A stretch of DNA of 64,000 nt from the NCBI RefSeq assembly GCF_003367705.1, contig NZ_CP031425.1:2232001-2296000 (forward strand), read 5' to 3'. Below, piece after piece: positions 55,383 to 64,000 of this stretch. Origin of the DNA: Microbacterium foliorum. GTDB lineage: Bacteria; Actinomycetota; Actinomycetes; Actinomycetales; Microbacteriaceae. The position numbers were made by a program, and so were the translations under genes. Each line of letters opens with the position of its first letter. Within the stretch, counting starts at the first letter, position 1. Under the pieces are notes generated by a model. That model worked only from the letters and a program-made list of their open reading frames with translations. It was not told where the DNA came from and made no database searches.

Positions 55383-57148
55383 GTGTCTGGTCCTGTGCAG
55401 GCGAAACCCGCCAACGACCTCTTCATCAACCTTGCCCTCGGATCGCTCAGCACCGCCGCGGTGTTCGCCGGGGTCCTGCGAGTGGCAGGCTCCGTGGCCA
55501 CGTTCCTCACCGGGCTGCCCGAACCGTCCGAGGGTTTCACTTCCGGGATCAGCGTCCTTGCCACCCCCGAAGACCCGGGTGCGGCGCTTGGTGCGGAAGG
55601 CCTGAACCCCTTCGCCTACTGGGCAATCGTCGCCCTGTTCCTCGGTGCGCTCGGGGCGGCAGGGTTCGGCGTGGTGCGAGCAGTCCACCACGCCCGGTCG
55701 AAGACGGACCCGCACCGGCTCGCGGGCACCGCCACCGCCGCCGAGGTCGCCCGGGCCGCCTCACCGAAGGCACTCGTGAAGAAGGCCGCGACGTTGCGGC
55801 CTTCTTCACAGGGACCCCGGCCCCGAGCGACGTCGGGTATCTCCTCGGCACCGGTAAGGGAGGACAGGTTTGGGCGACGGTCGAGGACTCGATCCTGCTG
55901 ATCGGTCCTCCCCGCTCGGGGAAGGGTCTCCATGTGGTGATCAACGCGATCCTCGACGCCCCCGGTGCCGTCATCACCACCAGCACCCGCCCGGACAACC
56001 TCACCGCCACCCTGAAAGCACGCTCGAAGAAGGGGAAGGTCGCGGTATTCGACCCCCAGCAGCTCGCCCCAGGACTCCCTGCCGGGATGCGGTGGTCACC
56101 GGTGCGGGGCTGCCAGGACCCGCTGACGGCGATGATCCGCGCGAAAGGCCTCACCACCGCCACCGGATTCGGCGGGGTCCAGGACTCCGGGTTCTGGGAA
56201 GGAAAGACCACCGCCGCGATCCAAGCCCTTCTCCATGCCGCTGCCCTCGACGGGAAGGATGCGAAGACCCTCTACCAGTGGGCGCTGAACCCGACTCTGG
56301 CTGCCGACGCCGTCCGTATCCTGTCCTCGCATCCGGGAGCTGCAGAAGGGTGGGCAGACAGTTTGGATGCGATGGTGCAAGCAGACCCCCGCACGCGCGA
56401 CTCGATCTGGCAGGGCGTGTCCCTCGCGTTCTCTGCCCTCGCCGACCCTCGCGTCCTGGACGCCGTCTCCCCAGGGCCGGGTGAGGAGTTCGATCCGGAG
56501 GAATTTCTCCTCGGCAACGGCACCCTCTACCTCCTGGCGACCGGTGCCGGCGCCGGGGCGTCGTCGGCGTTGGTGGCGGCGTTCATTGAAGATCTCGTTG
56601 AAACTGCCCGGAAGATAGCTGCACGATCACCTGGCGCACGCATGGATCCGCCTTTGTTGCTGGCGTTGGATGAGATCGGGAACCTCGCCCCGCTGCCGTC
56701 ACTGCCGACGTTGATGGCGGAAGGCGGCGGCACCGGCATCACCCCACTTCCTGTCCTACAGTCCCTAGCCCAAGCGCGGGAGAAGTGGGGGGAGAACCAG
56801 GCGAACGCGATCTGGGACGCCTCCATCGTGAAAATCATCCTCGGCGGAGCCTCCAACAGCCGAGACCTCCAAGACCTCTCCACCCTCATCGGCGACCGCG
56901 ACGAAACCACCGACAGCATGACGACGGACGCGTATGGGGCGCACTCATCGCAACGGTCGATCCGACGGGTTCCCATCCTCCCACCCGACGTGTTGCGCAC
57001 GCTCCCCTTCGGGACGGGTGTGGTGATGCTCCGCACCGCCCGCCCCATCATCACGAACCTGCGCCCGTGGCCATCCCGGGCGGATGCGAAACAGCTCCGG
57101 ACGGACCGGGGCGAGGTCGAGCAGCTGCTCCAGGGCGGTGCCCGGTAG
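55383..57148 (+). pseudogene. VirD4/TraG-type coupling protein, frameshifted near 55790-55830
   Basis: The first frame (GTG 55383) encodes an N-terminal part with two membrane helices (FINLALGSLSTAAVFAGVLRV and YWAIVALFLGALGAAGFGVV, cut) and ends its sensible sequence at about ASPKALVKKAATLRPS. The rest continues in another frame from about 55800: PSDVGYLLGTGKGGQVWATVEDSILLIGPPRSGKG (cut; Walker A GPPRSGKG), LLLALDEIGNLAPLPSLPTLMAEGGG (Walker B, cut) and NSRDLQDLSTLIGDRDE. Together they make a normal coupling ATPase of about 590 residues. One indel between 55790 and 55830 explains the split. Confidence 0.8.
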
Positions 57149-57237
57149 CACCCGGCGTGTAGGTCGGGGGCGTGGTCGTACCTGTCTGGTGAGCCCGCGG
57201 CTGCGGGATTGACATGGACATGTTGGGAGATATCACG

Positions 57238-57729
57238 ATGACCATCCGCACGAAGGAATCCCTGTCGGGGTTCGTCGCGTCCGACCCGGAGCTGACGTTC
57301 ACCAGCAAGGGCGATGCCCGCCTCTATGCCCGGATCGGGCAGCCCCAGGCCCGGGTCGAAGACGACGGGACGTTCACCCCGTTGGAGCCGACGTTCACGG
57401 ACTTGGTGATGTTCCGGCGCTCCGCGGAACTCGCGCACGAGCAGTTCCAGAAGGGTGACAACTTCCTCGCCGAGGGCGAGACCCGCACCTACACCGGCAG
57501 CGACGGCACCGAACGAGAGCAGTTCGTCGCGTCCCGGATCGGACACGACAACAACATCACCCGCTACACCGTCGACCGCACCCCACCCGGACGAGAAACC
57601 CCGCAGCAGGAGACCCCGGCGCGCGAACAAATGCAACAGGCCCTCGCCGAACGCGGAGCACAACTCGACCCGGAACCTCCCACCGGGACCAGCGCTGCGT
57701 CCATGCAGCGCGGCGCGGTCGCCCGATAA
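57238..57729 (+). CDS. Single-stranded DNA-binding protein (element type)
   Basis: A 163-residue protein with an SSB-like OB fold: MTIRTKESLSGFVASDPELTFTSKGDARLYARIGQ (cut), FTDLVMFRRSAELAHEQFQKGDNFLAEGE (cut) and EREQFVASRIG, then a Pro/Glu/Gln-rich tail; the acidic DDDIPF-type tip is absent (it ends MQRGAVAR). Elements carry such SSBs to protect transferred DNA. ATG 57238 after GGGAG is preferred; ATG 57214 adds eight residues. Confidence 0.8.
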   Translation: MTIRTKESLSGFVASDPELTFTSKGDARLYARIGQPQARVEDDGTFTPLEPTFTDLVMFRRSAELAHEQFQKGDNFLAEGETRTYTGSDGTEREQFVASRIGHDNNITRYTVDRTPPGRETPQQETPAREQMQQALAERGAQLDPEPPTGTSAASMQRGAVAR

Positions 57730-57855
57730 GCCGCGGGTGCGTCGACCAGTCACGCCACCAGCTCCGCCTGGTCGCCGCAATCGCCTCCTTCCTTCGCCGC
57801 GTCGTTCGCGGCTCTCCTCCTTCGCCTCGCCGCGCCACGTTCCGGGAGTTTTCTG

Positions 57856-58542
57856 ATGACCACCAACAACCCCACCCCACCCGACCTGCCCGACACCGAA
57901 TCGCAGGGCGCGGGGCCGGCCGTACCGGGGCCAGACTTCGACGGGATTGACCTGTCCGGGCTCCCCGCAGAGGTCGCTGAGAAAGCGAAGCAGTTCGCGA
58001 AACAGACCTTCGCGGCGGACTTGGCGAAGTCACTCACCGCGGTGGCACGCCCGATCAACTGGCGCACCCTCCCACCCACCGACCTCGAGCACGAGCTTCT
58101 CGAGCTGAACGGATGGGTCGACTGGCTCCGCCACACCTACGGCCTCCCCGCACAAGTGGTCCCGCCGATGTGGCACCGCCACCCCGAAGTCCTCTGGGAA
58201 CTCTCCGCCCTGCGCCAGCACTGGCTGTTCTGCTTCGACCCACAAGCCAAAGGAAACCAAGCACTCGCCTGGCACCACGATTTCAGTGTCGCGCGTGAGC
58301 GGTTGCGGGACTGGGCCACGATCTCCGGCACGCGCCTTGACCGCGACCGCCCTACCCGCATCACAGCGTGGCCCGGCGGCGAAGCCGAAGACTGGACAGA
58401 ACCCGACACCACCGAACGCCCCGTCGTGAAGCGCGCGGAGGACTTCCTCGCGTTCGTCCAGGAGCAGGTCAAGGCCAGGACTGCGGAGCAGGACGCGACG
58501 ATCCGGGAGATCGTGAACATCGATTGGAGCGAGCAGTCATGA
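57856..58542 (+). CDS. DUF4913-like hypothetical protein
   Basis: A 228-residue protein. A disordered N-terminus (1-30) leads to WVDWLRHTYGLPAQVVPPMWHRHPEVLWELSALRQHWLF (cut), the Trp-rich W.WL...Y...W..HPE....L.AL...W pattern of DUF4913 proteins of actinobacterial elements. Function unknown. It overlaps the excisionase gene as ATGA. Confidence 0.65.
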   Translation: MTTNNPTPPDLPDTESQGAGPAVPGPDFDGIDLSGLPAEVAEKAKQFAKQTFAADLAKSLTAVARPINWRTLPPTDLEHELLELNGWVDWLRHTYGLPAQVVPPMWHRHPEVLWELSALRQHWLFCFDPQAKGNQALAWHHDFSVARERLRDWATISGTRLDRDRPTRITAWPGGEAEDWTEPDTTERPVVKRAEDFLAFVQEQVKARTAEQDATIREIVNIDWSEQS

Positions 58543-58748
58543 CCGAACAGACCGGCGACATCCTCGTGTCACCGTTGCGGGATAGCCGCGAAATTGCGGC
58601 GTTCTTGCGGGTCTCGGAATCAACACTGTCGAGGTGGCGGGCCGAGAAGAAGGGACCCCCGTTCATCCGGATCGGTGGCGTGACCCGGTACCGCATCGAA
58701 CAGGTCGAGCACTGGCTCGCCTCTCTCGGCGCCGATGAGCACGCCTGA
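58539..58748 (+). CDS. Excisionase-like helix-turn-helix protein
   Basis: A 69-residue MerR/AlpA-type DNA-binding protein: SPLRDSREIAAFLRVSESTLSRWRAEKKGPPFIRIGGVTRYRIEQVEHWL (cut). Its ATG overlaps the upstream gene and its end overlaps the integrase start by 14 bases, so Xis and Int are co-translated. Role: directing the integrase to excision. Confidence 0.85.
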   Translation: MTEQTGDILVSPLRDSREIAAFLRVSESTLSRWRAEKKGPPFIRIGGVTRYRIEQVEHWLASLGADEHA

Positions 58749-59961
58749 ACCGACCGCACCTCCCCCGGTGCCGCCGATCGGGGTGAAGGTGACCACCGAC
58801 CTCGAACACCGCACCTCGGGGATCCGTGCTCGCGCCCGCTGGATCGACCCCCACACCCGCAAACGGGTCACCCGCGCGCTTGTCGTCCCCGACGAGGACG
58901 CCGCCGGGGAGTTCTTCCAGTACCTGCAGGCCTCCGCCGAACTCGGGATCGACAAACGCATCCTCTTCTCTGACTACGTCGAGATGATCGGCGACCGGTG
59001 GCAGCGAGGCCTGGACCCGACGTCCACCGTCGACGGCTACAGACTCGGACTCCGCCTCCGCGTGCTCCCGGCGCTCGGGCACTTACCGCTGTCACAGATC
59101 ACGGCGGGGATGATCGACCGCACCATCGACCAGTGGGAGACCCAGCACTCCGCGTCGACCATCAAGAACACCATCGCGCCGCTCGTCCGTGTCCTCGACG
59201 AAGCCGTCCGCGACGACCTCCTGCCCAGCAACCCTGCCCGCAACCGGTCCCGACGGTCCCTCGGGAAATCGGCCCTCAGCTTGAAAGAGGATGACCTGTC
59301 ACCGCGCGTGCACGCGCTCAAAGATCTCGCGACGCTCACAGCGCTGGCGGATAGGTGTGGGGAGGTGCATCAGAGCTATTCCGATTTCGTGATGCTCTGC
59401 GCGCTCCTCGCCGCCCGCGGCTCCGAGATCTCAGGGCTTCAAGTCGGCGACATCGACTGGGATCAACGGATCGTCACGATCCGCCGCCAAACCTACCCAG
59501 GCGCAGGCGGCCTCGTCACCAAGCAAACCAAGGGGCGAGACATCCGGCACGTCCCGATCCTGCAAGCGCTCACCCCCGTGCTTGAGCGCCTCACCGGAGA
59601 CCGTGAGCCTGACGAACGGCTACTGACCGGACCCCGCGGTGGCGTGCTTACTACCGCCTCCGTGCGGGACGCGACGAAATGGGATCAGCTCGTCACCGAT
59701 CTTGACCTGACGAGCCTCACCCGGCACGGCCTCCGGCACACCGGAGCAACCTGGCTCGCCGACGCCGGCATCCCCCTCCACGTTCTCCAAGGCATCCTCG
59801 GCCACAAATCGATCGAGACCACCCGCGGCTATCTCCACCCCGACACCAGGCACCTCACCGACGCTGCCGCACGCGCCAACGCGTTCCTCGACGGACACGA
59901 GAACCGCGAACGTGAGACCCCCGAACCGTCCCCCCAAACGACGCCACCGCGGCGTCGATGA
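58735..59961 (+). CDS. Tyrosine recombinase/integrase
   Basis: A 408-residue phage-type integrase. An N-terminal arm-binding domain (IRARARWIDPHTRKR) and SAM-like core-binding domain (about 90-165) precede the catalytic domain with the first Arg in CALLAARGSEISGLQVGDI, HGLRHTGATWL (His-x-x-Arg), LGHKSIETTRGYLHPD (His and nucleophile Tyr). It stands 189 bp from the intact tRNA-Pro and 305 bp from the tRNA 5' half, as expected for an element that uses tRNA-Pro as its target. Confidence 0.93.
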   Translation: MSTPEPTAPPPVPPIGVKVTTDLEHRTSGIRARARWIDPHTRKRVTRALVVPDEDAAGEFFQYLQASAELGIDKRILFSDYVEMIGDRWQRGLDPTSTVDGYRLGLRLRVLPALGHLPLSQITAGMIDRTIDQWETQHSASTIKNTIAPLVRVLDEAVRDDLLPSNPARNRSRRSLGKSALSLKEDDLSPRVHALKDLATLTALADRCGEVHQSYSDFVMLCALLAARGSEISGLQVGDIDWDQRIVTIRRQTYPGAGGLVTKQTKGRDIRHVPILQALTPVLERLTGDREPDERLLTGPRGGVLTTASVRDATKWDQLVTDLDLTSLTRHGLRHTGATWLADAGIPLHVLQGILGHKSIETTRGYLHPDTRHLTDAAARANAFLDGHENRERETPEPSPQTTPPRRR

Positions 59962-59989
59962 AGGCTGCCGATCGCGGCTAAGGCGGGCT

Positions 59990-60014
59990 TCAGGTCCCGG
60001 CCAGGTCCCGGCTC
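59990..60014. repeat. Right copy of the island-end repeat (integrase arm-site candidate)
   Basis: Identical over 25 bases to 47036-47060, in the same orientation: T, two tandem CAGGTCCCGGC motifs and TC. It lies 29 bp after the integrase stop. Confidence 0.65.
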
Positions 60015-60109
60015 GTCGCAACAGCCGCGATTGGAGCATCTCGGCTGATATCAACACCCGCGGTCGGGTGCTTCCATAAACCACTCCGAAAAGGACAACG
60101 GAGACGACG

Positions 60110-60144
60110 AAGCCCAGGTGAGAAACCTGCTCTCACCTGGGCTT
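60110..60144 (+). terminator. Terminator after the integrase gene
   Basis: A perfect 14-bp stem AAGCCCAGGTGAGA / TCTCACCTGGGCTT with a 7-base loop, followed by TTCTGT. On the minus strand it also ends the tRNA-Pro transcript. Confidence 0.8.
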
Positions 60145-60149
60145 TTCTG

Positions 60150-60223
<74 letters not shown>

Positions 60224-60264
60224 TTGTTCTATTTTCGAGCCGTACCGAGTCGTTACCGCACCTA

Positions 60265-60304
<40 letters not shown>

Positions 60305-60437
60305 TTGTTCTGCACTCTCGCGCAGGCAACTCCCCTATCTTAGCCCCACTCCGGTGCGCTCCGCGAACCGAGCGTACGCTCGGGCACGTCTCCATCTGGC
60401 CCGTGTGATGTTGCCGCTCGACGACTAGCGTGGAGAC

Positions 60438-60893
60438 ATGAGCGACGAGCATCCGACCATCGATGACGCGGAACTCGGAACGCTCGCGCGCGCGACGACC
60501 GAGCTGGCCGACGGCACCGTCCTCGAACATGACTGGTATGCGGGCGGCACCGTCGTCGACGGGCTGCCGCTCGACCTCATGATCGAGGGGACGACCGTCG
60601 ACGAGGCACGTGCACTGCTTCCGCATGTGCATGAGACGATCGCGGCGCTCGGGGTGCTGCGCCGTCTGGCATCGGATGCTGTCGTCGTGGCGTTCAGCAC
60701 CGGCACACCCGAGCAGCATGAGCTCGACGATGCCGCTTCCGATCTCGCTCTCGAGACGCTCGAGGCGTCGGCCGACGGCACGATCGTGCTGCACCTGATC
60801 GACACCTGCGGCGAGCACTTTCCCGAAGGGTACTGGCCCGCCGTGCATCTCGGTGCCGACGGCCAGATCACACAGGTCACGGTGGAATCCTGA
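60438..60893 (+). CDS. Hypothetical protein (DUF2004-like)
   Basis: A 151-residue acidic protein ending LHLIDTCGEHFPEGYWPAVHLGADGQITQVTVES (cut); the C-G-E-H-FPEGYWP segment is reminiscent of DUF2004 proteins, an assignment I hold with low certainty. ATG 60438 is 6 bases after TAGCGT, predicting a leaderless mRNA. No link to the following genes is evident. Confidence 0.65.
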   Translation: MSDEHPTIDDAELGTLARATTELADGTVLEHDWYAGGTVVDGLPLDLMIEGTTVDEARALLPHVHETIAALGVLRRLASDAVVVAFSTGTPEQHELDDAASDLALETLEASADGTIVLHLIDTCGEHFPEGYWPAVHLGADGQITQVTVES

Positions 60894-60957
60894 GCGCCGC
60901 AGACTCCGCGCTCCCCCGCGCCGCCATGGCAGCGCCCAGGCGAAGGCGAGCACGCTG

Positions 60958-61344
60958 ATGGCCGACGCCGCGCGCGTGGACAGCTGGCTCTGGGCGATCC
61001 GTGTCTACAAGACCCGCTCGGCCGCGACGACCGCATGCCGCGCGGGGCATGTACGGGTCAACGGCGAGAAGGTGAAGGCCGCGCAGCATGTGAAGATCGG
61101 CGACGAGCTGCGGATCAGGATCGCCGGCTTCGATCGCATCCTCTTCGTGCGCCAGCTGCTCGTCAAGCGGGTCGGCGCGCCTCTCGCGGCCCTCGCGTAC
61201 GAAGACCGGACCCCCGAGCGGGAGCCGCAGGCCGCGCTCGGTCTACGCGACCGAGGCGCCGGGCGTCCGACGAAACGGGAGCGCCGCGACATCGACAAGC
61301 TCCGTGCTCGCGCGTCCGCGGACGACGGCATCTTCGGCGGATAG
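60958..61344 (+). CDS. S4-domain RNA-binding protein (Hsp15-like)
   Basis: A 128-residue protein with the S4 domain RVDSWLWAIRVYKTRSAATTACRAGHVRVNGEKVKAAQHVKIGDEL (cut), then the Hsp15-type extension LLVKRVGAPLAALAYEDRTP and a basic tail (GRPTKRERRDIDKL). Hsp15 binds stalled 50S subunits carrying nascent chains. ATG 60958 is the start that leaves the S4 domain at the N-terminus as usual. Confidence 0.88.
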   Translation: MADAARVDSWLWAIRVYKTRSAATTACRAGHVRVNGEKVKAAQHVKIGDELRIRIAGFDRILFVRQLLVKRVGAPLAALAYEDRTPEREPQAALGLRDRGAGRPTKRERRDIDKLRARASADDGIFGG

Positions 61345-61371
61345 CTCAGCCGGCACGACCGCTCGAGGCGC

Positions 61372-62307
61372 TCAGGGCGTGCCGTCGAGAAGACGCAGCA
61401 GCCACCCCGCAGTCTGCACGCCCGCTGCGCCCGCAGCGAGCACTCGGGACTGCAGCTCACGATCGCTGGTCACCGCGATCACGCGCTGACCATCTCGGAC
61501 ACGACGGTCGACCTCCGACACGATCGCGTCGTCGCCCGCACCGGCGGCCTCGACGACGGACACGACGGCGGCCGGCAGCAGCTCCGCGGTGACGTCCGGC
61601 ACCGGAGCCTCGGCGCCGCGAGCACGACCTTCGACGACGAGAGCGAGCTCGGGGAACCAGACGGTTCCGCCGATCCCCAGCTCTCCTGCGGGGACGGCGA
61701 GTCCGTCGAGGCGCGACGCGAGACGAGTCGTGGCCCCCGCGCGGTCCTTCCACCAACCGTCCGGCACCGCCCCGACCACATTCGCCGCATCGACCACGAG
61801 CGCGGGACGCACGTCGAGAAGCGCGCGCAGCGTCGGCCACGCACCCGCGAACCCGGGATGCAGCGGAAGCGAATCCACGTCACTCACGGGCACCCAGTCG
61901 AGCGCCACGCTCTCGGGGTCGCTGATCACCGGATCGAACGGCCGCACGACATCGGCGATCACCGTCGTGTACGACCACACGTCGAGGTCGAGAACGCTGG
62001 TGAAGCGAGGACGCACGGCACCGTCAGGCACTCCCGCTTCCTCCTGGGCCTCTCGCACGGCGCCCACGATCGCGCTCTCGCCCTCGTGCATCGCTCCCCC
62101 GGGGAGACCCCACGTGCCGCCGAAGTGGCTCCATGCGACACGGTGCTGGAGCAGGATGCCTCGGGCGGGGTCGTAGGCGAGCAGTCCTGCCGCACCGAAC
62201 CGCCCCCAGTACTTCTCCCCCGACGGCGCGACCACCCAGACATCGCCGGGGTCACGAGGCCCTGCAGGGCGACGAGGCTCACCGGCCTCCGGGGGTACGA
62301 CAGTCAT
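61372..62307 (-). CDS. Nudix hydrolase fused to a NYN/YacP-like nuclease domain
   Basis: A 311-residue fusion. The N-terminal Nudix domain (about 20-160) has the box GGAMHEGESAIVGAVREAQEEAGV (cut), hydrolysing nucleoside diphosphates linked to another moiety. The C-terminal part (about 168-305) begins PALVVDAANVVGAVPDGWW and continues DRRVRDGQRVIAVTSDRELQSRV, with conserved Asp residues in the pattern of NYN/PIN-like RNases. The combination suggests a role in RNA or nucleotide turnover. It is convergent with the S4 gene. Confidence 0.82.
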   Translation of the reverse strand: MTVVPPEAGEPRRPAGPRDPGDVWVVAPSGEKYWGRFGAAGLLAYDPARGILLQHRVAWSHFGGTWGLPGGAMHEGESAIVGAVREAQEEAGVPDGAVRPRFTSVLDLDVWSYTTVIADVVRPFDPVISDPESVALDWVPVSDVDSLPLHPGFAGAWPTLRALLDVRPALVVDAANVVGAVPDGWWKDRAGATTRLASRLDGLAVPAGELGIGGTVWFPELALVVEGRARGAEAPVPDVTAELLPAAVVSVVEAAGAGDDAIVSEVDRRVRDGQRVIAVTSDRELQSRVLAAGAAGVQTAGWLLRLLDGTP

Positions 62308-62416
62308 CTCTTCAGCCTGTCACAGCATCCGGGCATCGGCACGTGCGCAGGACACACATCGGAACACCGCACGACGCGGCGCCCCGAACGACGCCGAGGG
62401 CGCCGCCTGCATACGG

Positions 62417-62446
62417 CTGTGCCCGCGCGGATCCGCGCGGGCACAG
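62417..62446 (-). terminator. Terminator after der
   Basis: A fully palindromic 30-bp sequence: CTGTGCCCGCGCGGA with its complement, extended by an outer ATACG/CGTAT pair, just past the der stop. Confidence 0.75.
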
Positions 62447-62482
62447 TGTCGTATGGAGGCGATGACGTCGCGCCGGACCGAC

Positions 62483-63955
62483 TCAGCGCTGGCGCTTCTC
62501 GCGGACGCGCATGTTGATCACGATCGGCGTGCCGTCGAATTCGTACAGCTCGCGCAGGCGGCGCTGGATGAATCGGCGGTATCCCGGGTCGAGGAAGCCG
62601 GTGGTGAACAGCACGAACGTCGGCGGGCGCGTCGACGCCTGGGTGCCGAACAGGATGCGCGGCTGCTTGCCGCCACGCAGCGGATGCGGGTGCTCGGCCA
62701 CGAGCTCGGCGAGGAAGGCGTTGAACTTGCCGGTCGGGATGCGTCGATCCCAGTTCTCGAGTGCGGTCTCGAGCGCAGGCACGAGCTTGTCGAGGTGGCG
62801 ACCCGTCTTCGCGGAGATGTTGACACGCGGGGCCCACGCCACGTGGGCGAGGTCCTGCTCGATCTCACGCTCGAGGTACCGACGACGGTCGGCGTTCTCG
62901 AGGTCGTCGTCGTTCAGTCGATCCCACTTGTTGAACGCGAGCACGAGCGAGCGACCGGACTCGAGCACGAGGTCGATGATCCGCACGTCCTGCTCGCTGA
63001 TGGTCTCCGACACGTCGAGCACCACGACGGCAACTTCGGCCTTCTCGAGCGCCGCCGAGGTACGCAGCGAGGCGTAGAAGTCGGCGCCCTGCGCCATGTG
63101 CACGCGACGACGGATGCCGGCGGTGTCGACCAGGCGCCACAGCTTGCCACCGAGCTCCACGACCTCGTCGACCGGGTCGCGGGTGGTGCCGGCGAGGTCG
63201 TTGACGACCACGCGCTCTTCGCCCGCCGCCTTGTTCAGGAGCGACGACTTGCCGACGTTGGGTCGACCGAGGATCGCGACACGACGAGGTCCGCCGATCT
63301 CCGCCTTCGCGACGGCCGAGACGTCGGGCAGGGTCTTCAGCAGCTGATCGAGCAGGTCCGCCACGCCACGGCCGTGGATGGCCGAGACCGGATGCGGCTC
63401 ACCGAGTCCGAGGTTCCAGAGAGCCGCGGCCTCGGGCTCCTGGCGGGCGTCGTCGATCTTGTTCGCGACGAGGAACACCGGCTTGCCGCTCTTGCGCAGC
63501 AGCTTGACCACGTGCTCATCGGTCGACGTCGCGCCGACCATCGCGTCGACGACGAAGAGCACCACGTCTGCGAGGTCGATCGCGACCTCCGCCTGCGCGG
63601 CGACGGAGCGGTCGATGCCACGGGCGTCGGGCTCCCATCCGCCGGTGTCGACGAGCGAGAACCGGCGGTCCGCCCACTCCGCCTTGTACGTGACACGGTC
63701 GCGCGTCACGCCGGGGGTGTCCTCGACGACGGCCTCACGGCGTCCGAGGATGCGGTTCACCAGCGCGGACTTGCCGACGTTCGGTCGACCGACGATCGCG
63801 ACGACGGGCAGGGCGGGGAAGAACTGGATGCCGTCCTCGCCCATCGTGATCCCGGCGAGGAGCGCGGCATCCTCATCGTCCAGGTCGTAGTCGGCGAGGC
63901 CGGCGCGCAGCGTCTCGGCACGCGCCTCGGCAAGCTGCTCGTCGAGCGACTCCAT
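62483..63955 (-). CDS. der: Der (EngA), double GTPase for 50S assembly
   Basis: A 490-residue protein with two GTPase domains: [19 protein letters not shown] with DTPGVTRD and NKID, then [19 protein letters not shown] with [16 protein letters not shown] and NKWD, and the C-terminal KH-like domain ending [14 protein letters not shown]. Der acts in 50S ribosome biogenesis. The frame stays open to the window edge (at least 15 more codons, [13 protein letters not shown]), and the ATG at 63955 has no good ribosome-binding site, so the true start may lie outside the window, probably close to cmk. Confidence 0.95.
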   Translation of the reverse strand: MESLDEQLAEARAETLRAGLADYDLDDEDAALLAGITMGEDGIQFFPALPVVAIVGRPNVGKSALVNRILGRREAVVEDTPGVTRDRVTYKAEWADRRFSLVDTGGWEPDARGIDRSVAAQAEVAIDLADVVLFVVDAMVGATSTDEHVVKLLRKSGKPVFLVANKIDDARQEPEAAALWNLGLGEPHPVSAIHGRGVADLLDQLLKTLPDVSAVAKAEIGGPRRVAILGRPNVGKSSLLNKAAGEERVVVNDLAGTTRDPVDEVVELGGKLWRLVDTAGIRRRVHMAQGADFYASLRTSAALEKAEVAVVVLDVSETISEQDVRIIDLVLESGRSLVLAFNKWDRLNDDDLENADRRRYLEREIEQDLAHVAWAPRVNISAKTGRHLDKLVPALETALENWDRRIPTGKFNAFLAELVAEHPHPLRGGKQPRILFGTQASTRPPTFVLFTTGFLDPGYRRFIQRRLRELYEFDGTPIVINMRVREKRQR

Positions 63956-63982
63956 CTTCTCGGCGAGCCGATCGACATCGGT

Positions 63983-64000
63983 CCCTGAGCCTGTCGAAGG
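63983..64000. repeat. Short dispersed repeat at the window edge
   Basis: CCCTGAGCCTGTCGAAGG resembles a short palindromic repeat (CCTTCGACAGGCTCAGGG) that is very common in actinobacterial genomes. Here it falls in the open frame upstream of the der ATG. Only one copy is in the window. Confidence 0.45.

Overview
The window is high-GC DNA from an actinobacterium. Gene content and order point to Microbacteriaceae, most likely Microbacterium or a close relative. The basis is a division and cell-wall cluster ending in mraZ, a pknL/Rv2175c-type kinase locus, garA-ftsR, imuA'-imuB-dnaE2, a DUF7882 protein, and many genes whose start codon follows a TANNNT -10 box by only about 6 bases (leaderless mRNAs). 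The species is inferred, not proven.

Positions 1-6.8 kb, minus strand: mraZ, rsmH, an ftsL-like gene, ftsI, murF and mraY (cut by the window edge), with tandem MraZ boxes in front, then a DUF3040 membrane protein. Positions 6.9-16 kb: polyprenyl diphosphate synthase, Rv2175c-like regulator, LysM/lysozyme-like secreted protein, PASTA kinase, class II DAHP synthase, PlsC-like acyltransferase and long-chain acyl-CoA ligase, in the same general order as the Mycobacterium tuberculosis Rv2173-Rv2187 segment. Positions 16-27 kb: deformylase, a ParA-like ATPase with a long Pro-Glu repeat, pyruvate carboxylase, a second ParA, MerR/FtsR/GarA regulators, a CopC-domain protein and lipoamide dehydrogenase. 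Positions 27-38.5 kb: a two-gene type III polyketide synthase/methyltransferase unit, a CYTH protein, a prepilin peptidase, the SOS mutagenesis operon and a run of small hypothetical genes. Positions 38.6-46.8 kb: a metalloprotease with a LAXTG-like sorting signal, a tryptophanyl-tRNA synthetase behind a complete Trp attenuator, an acyltransferase-like membrane protein, a leucine-rich-repeat protein and a possible SUKH-like protein.

Positions 46.9-60.3 kb are an integrated island. A host tRNA-Pro gene appears to be split at its anticodon loop, with its 3' half at 46900-46943 and its 5' half at 60266-60304. The island carries an intact tRNA-Pro(GGG) at 60150-60223 that would replace it. The backbone on the right (two hypothetical genes, a frameshifted VirD4-type coupling protein, SSB, DUF4913-like protein, excisionase, tyrosine integrase) has no visible relaxase or VirB4, so the island looks like a decayed integrative element. 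The left holds an IS3 element inserted in an IS1380 remnant, then a metabolic cargo (MFS exporter, broken ROK gene, two dehydrogenases, a MerR regulator, a quinone oxidoreductase) bounded by two homologous 31-bp palindromes.

Positions 60.4-64 kb return to the chromosome: a hypothetical protein, an S4 RNA-binding protein, a Nudix-NYN fusion and the GTPase Der.

The most interesting signals are the Trp attenuator with its leaderless WWW leader peptide, the split-and-replaced tRNA, the paired palindromes, an unassigned multi-hairpin RNA-like region at 36.7-37.0 kb, and a membrane-anchored stand-alone copy of the propeptide of the neighbouring protease.
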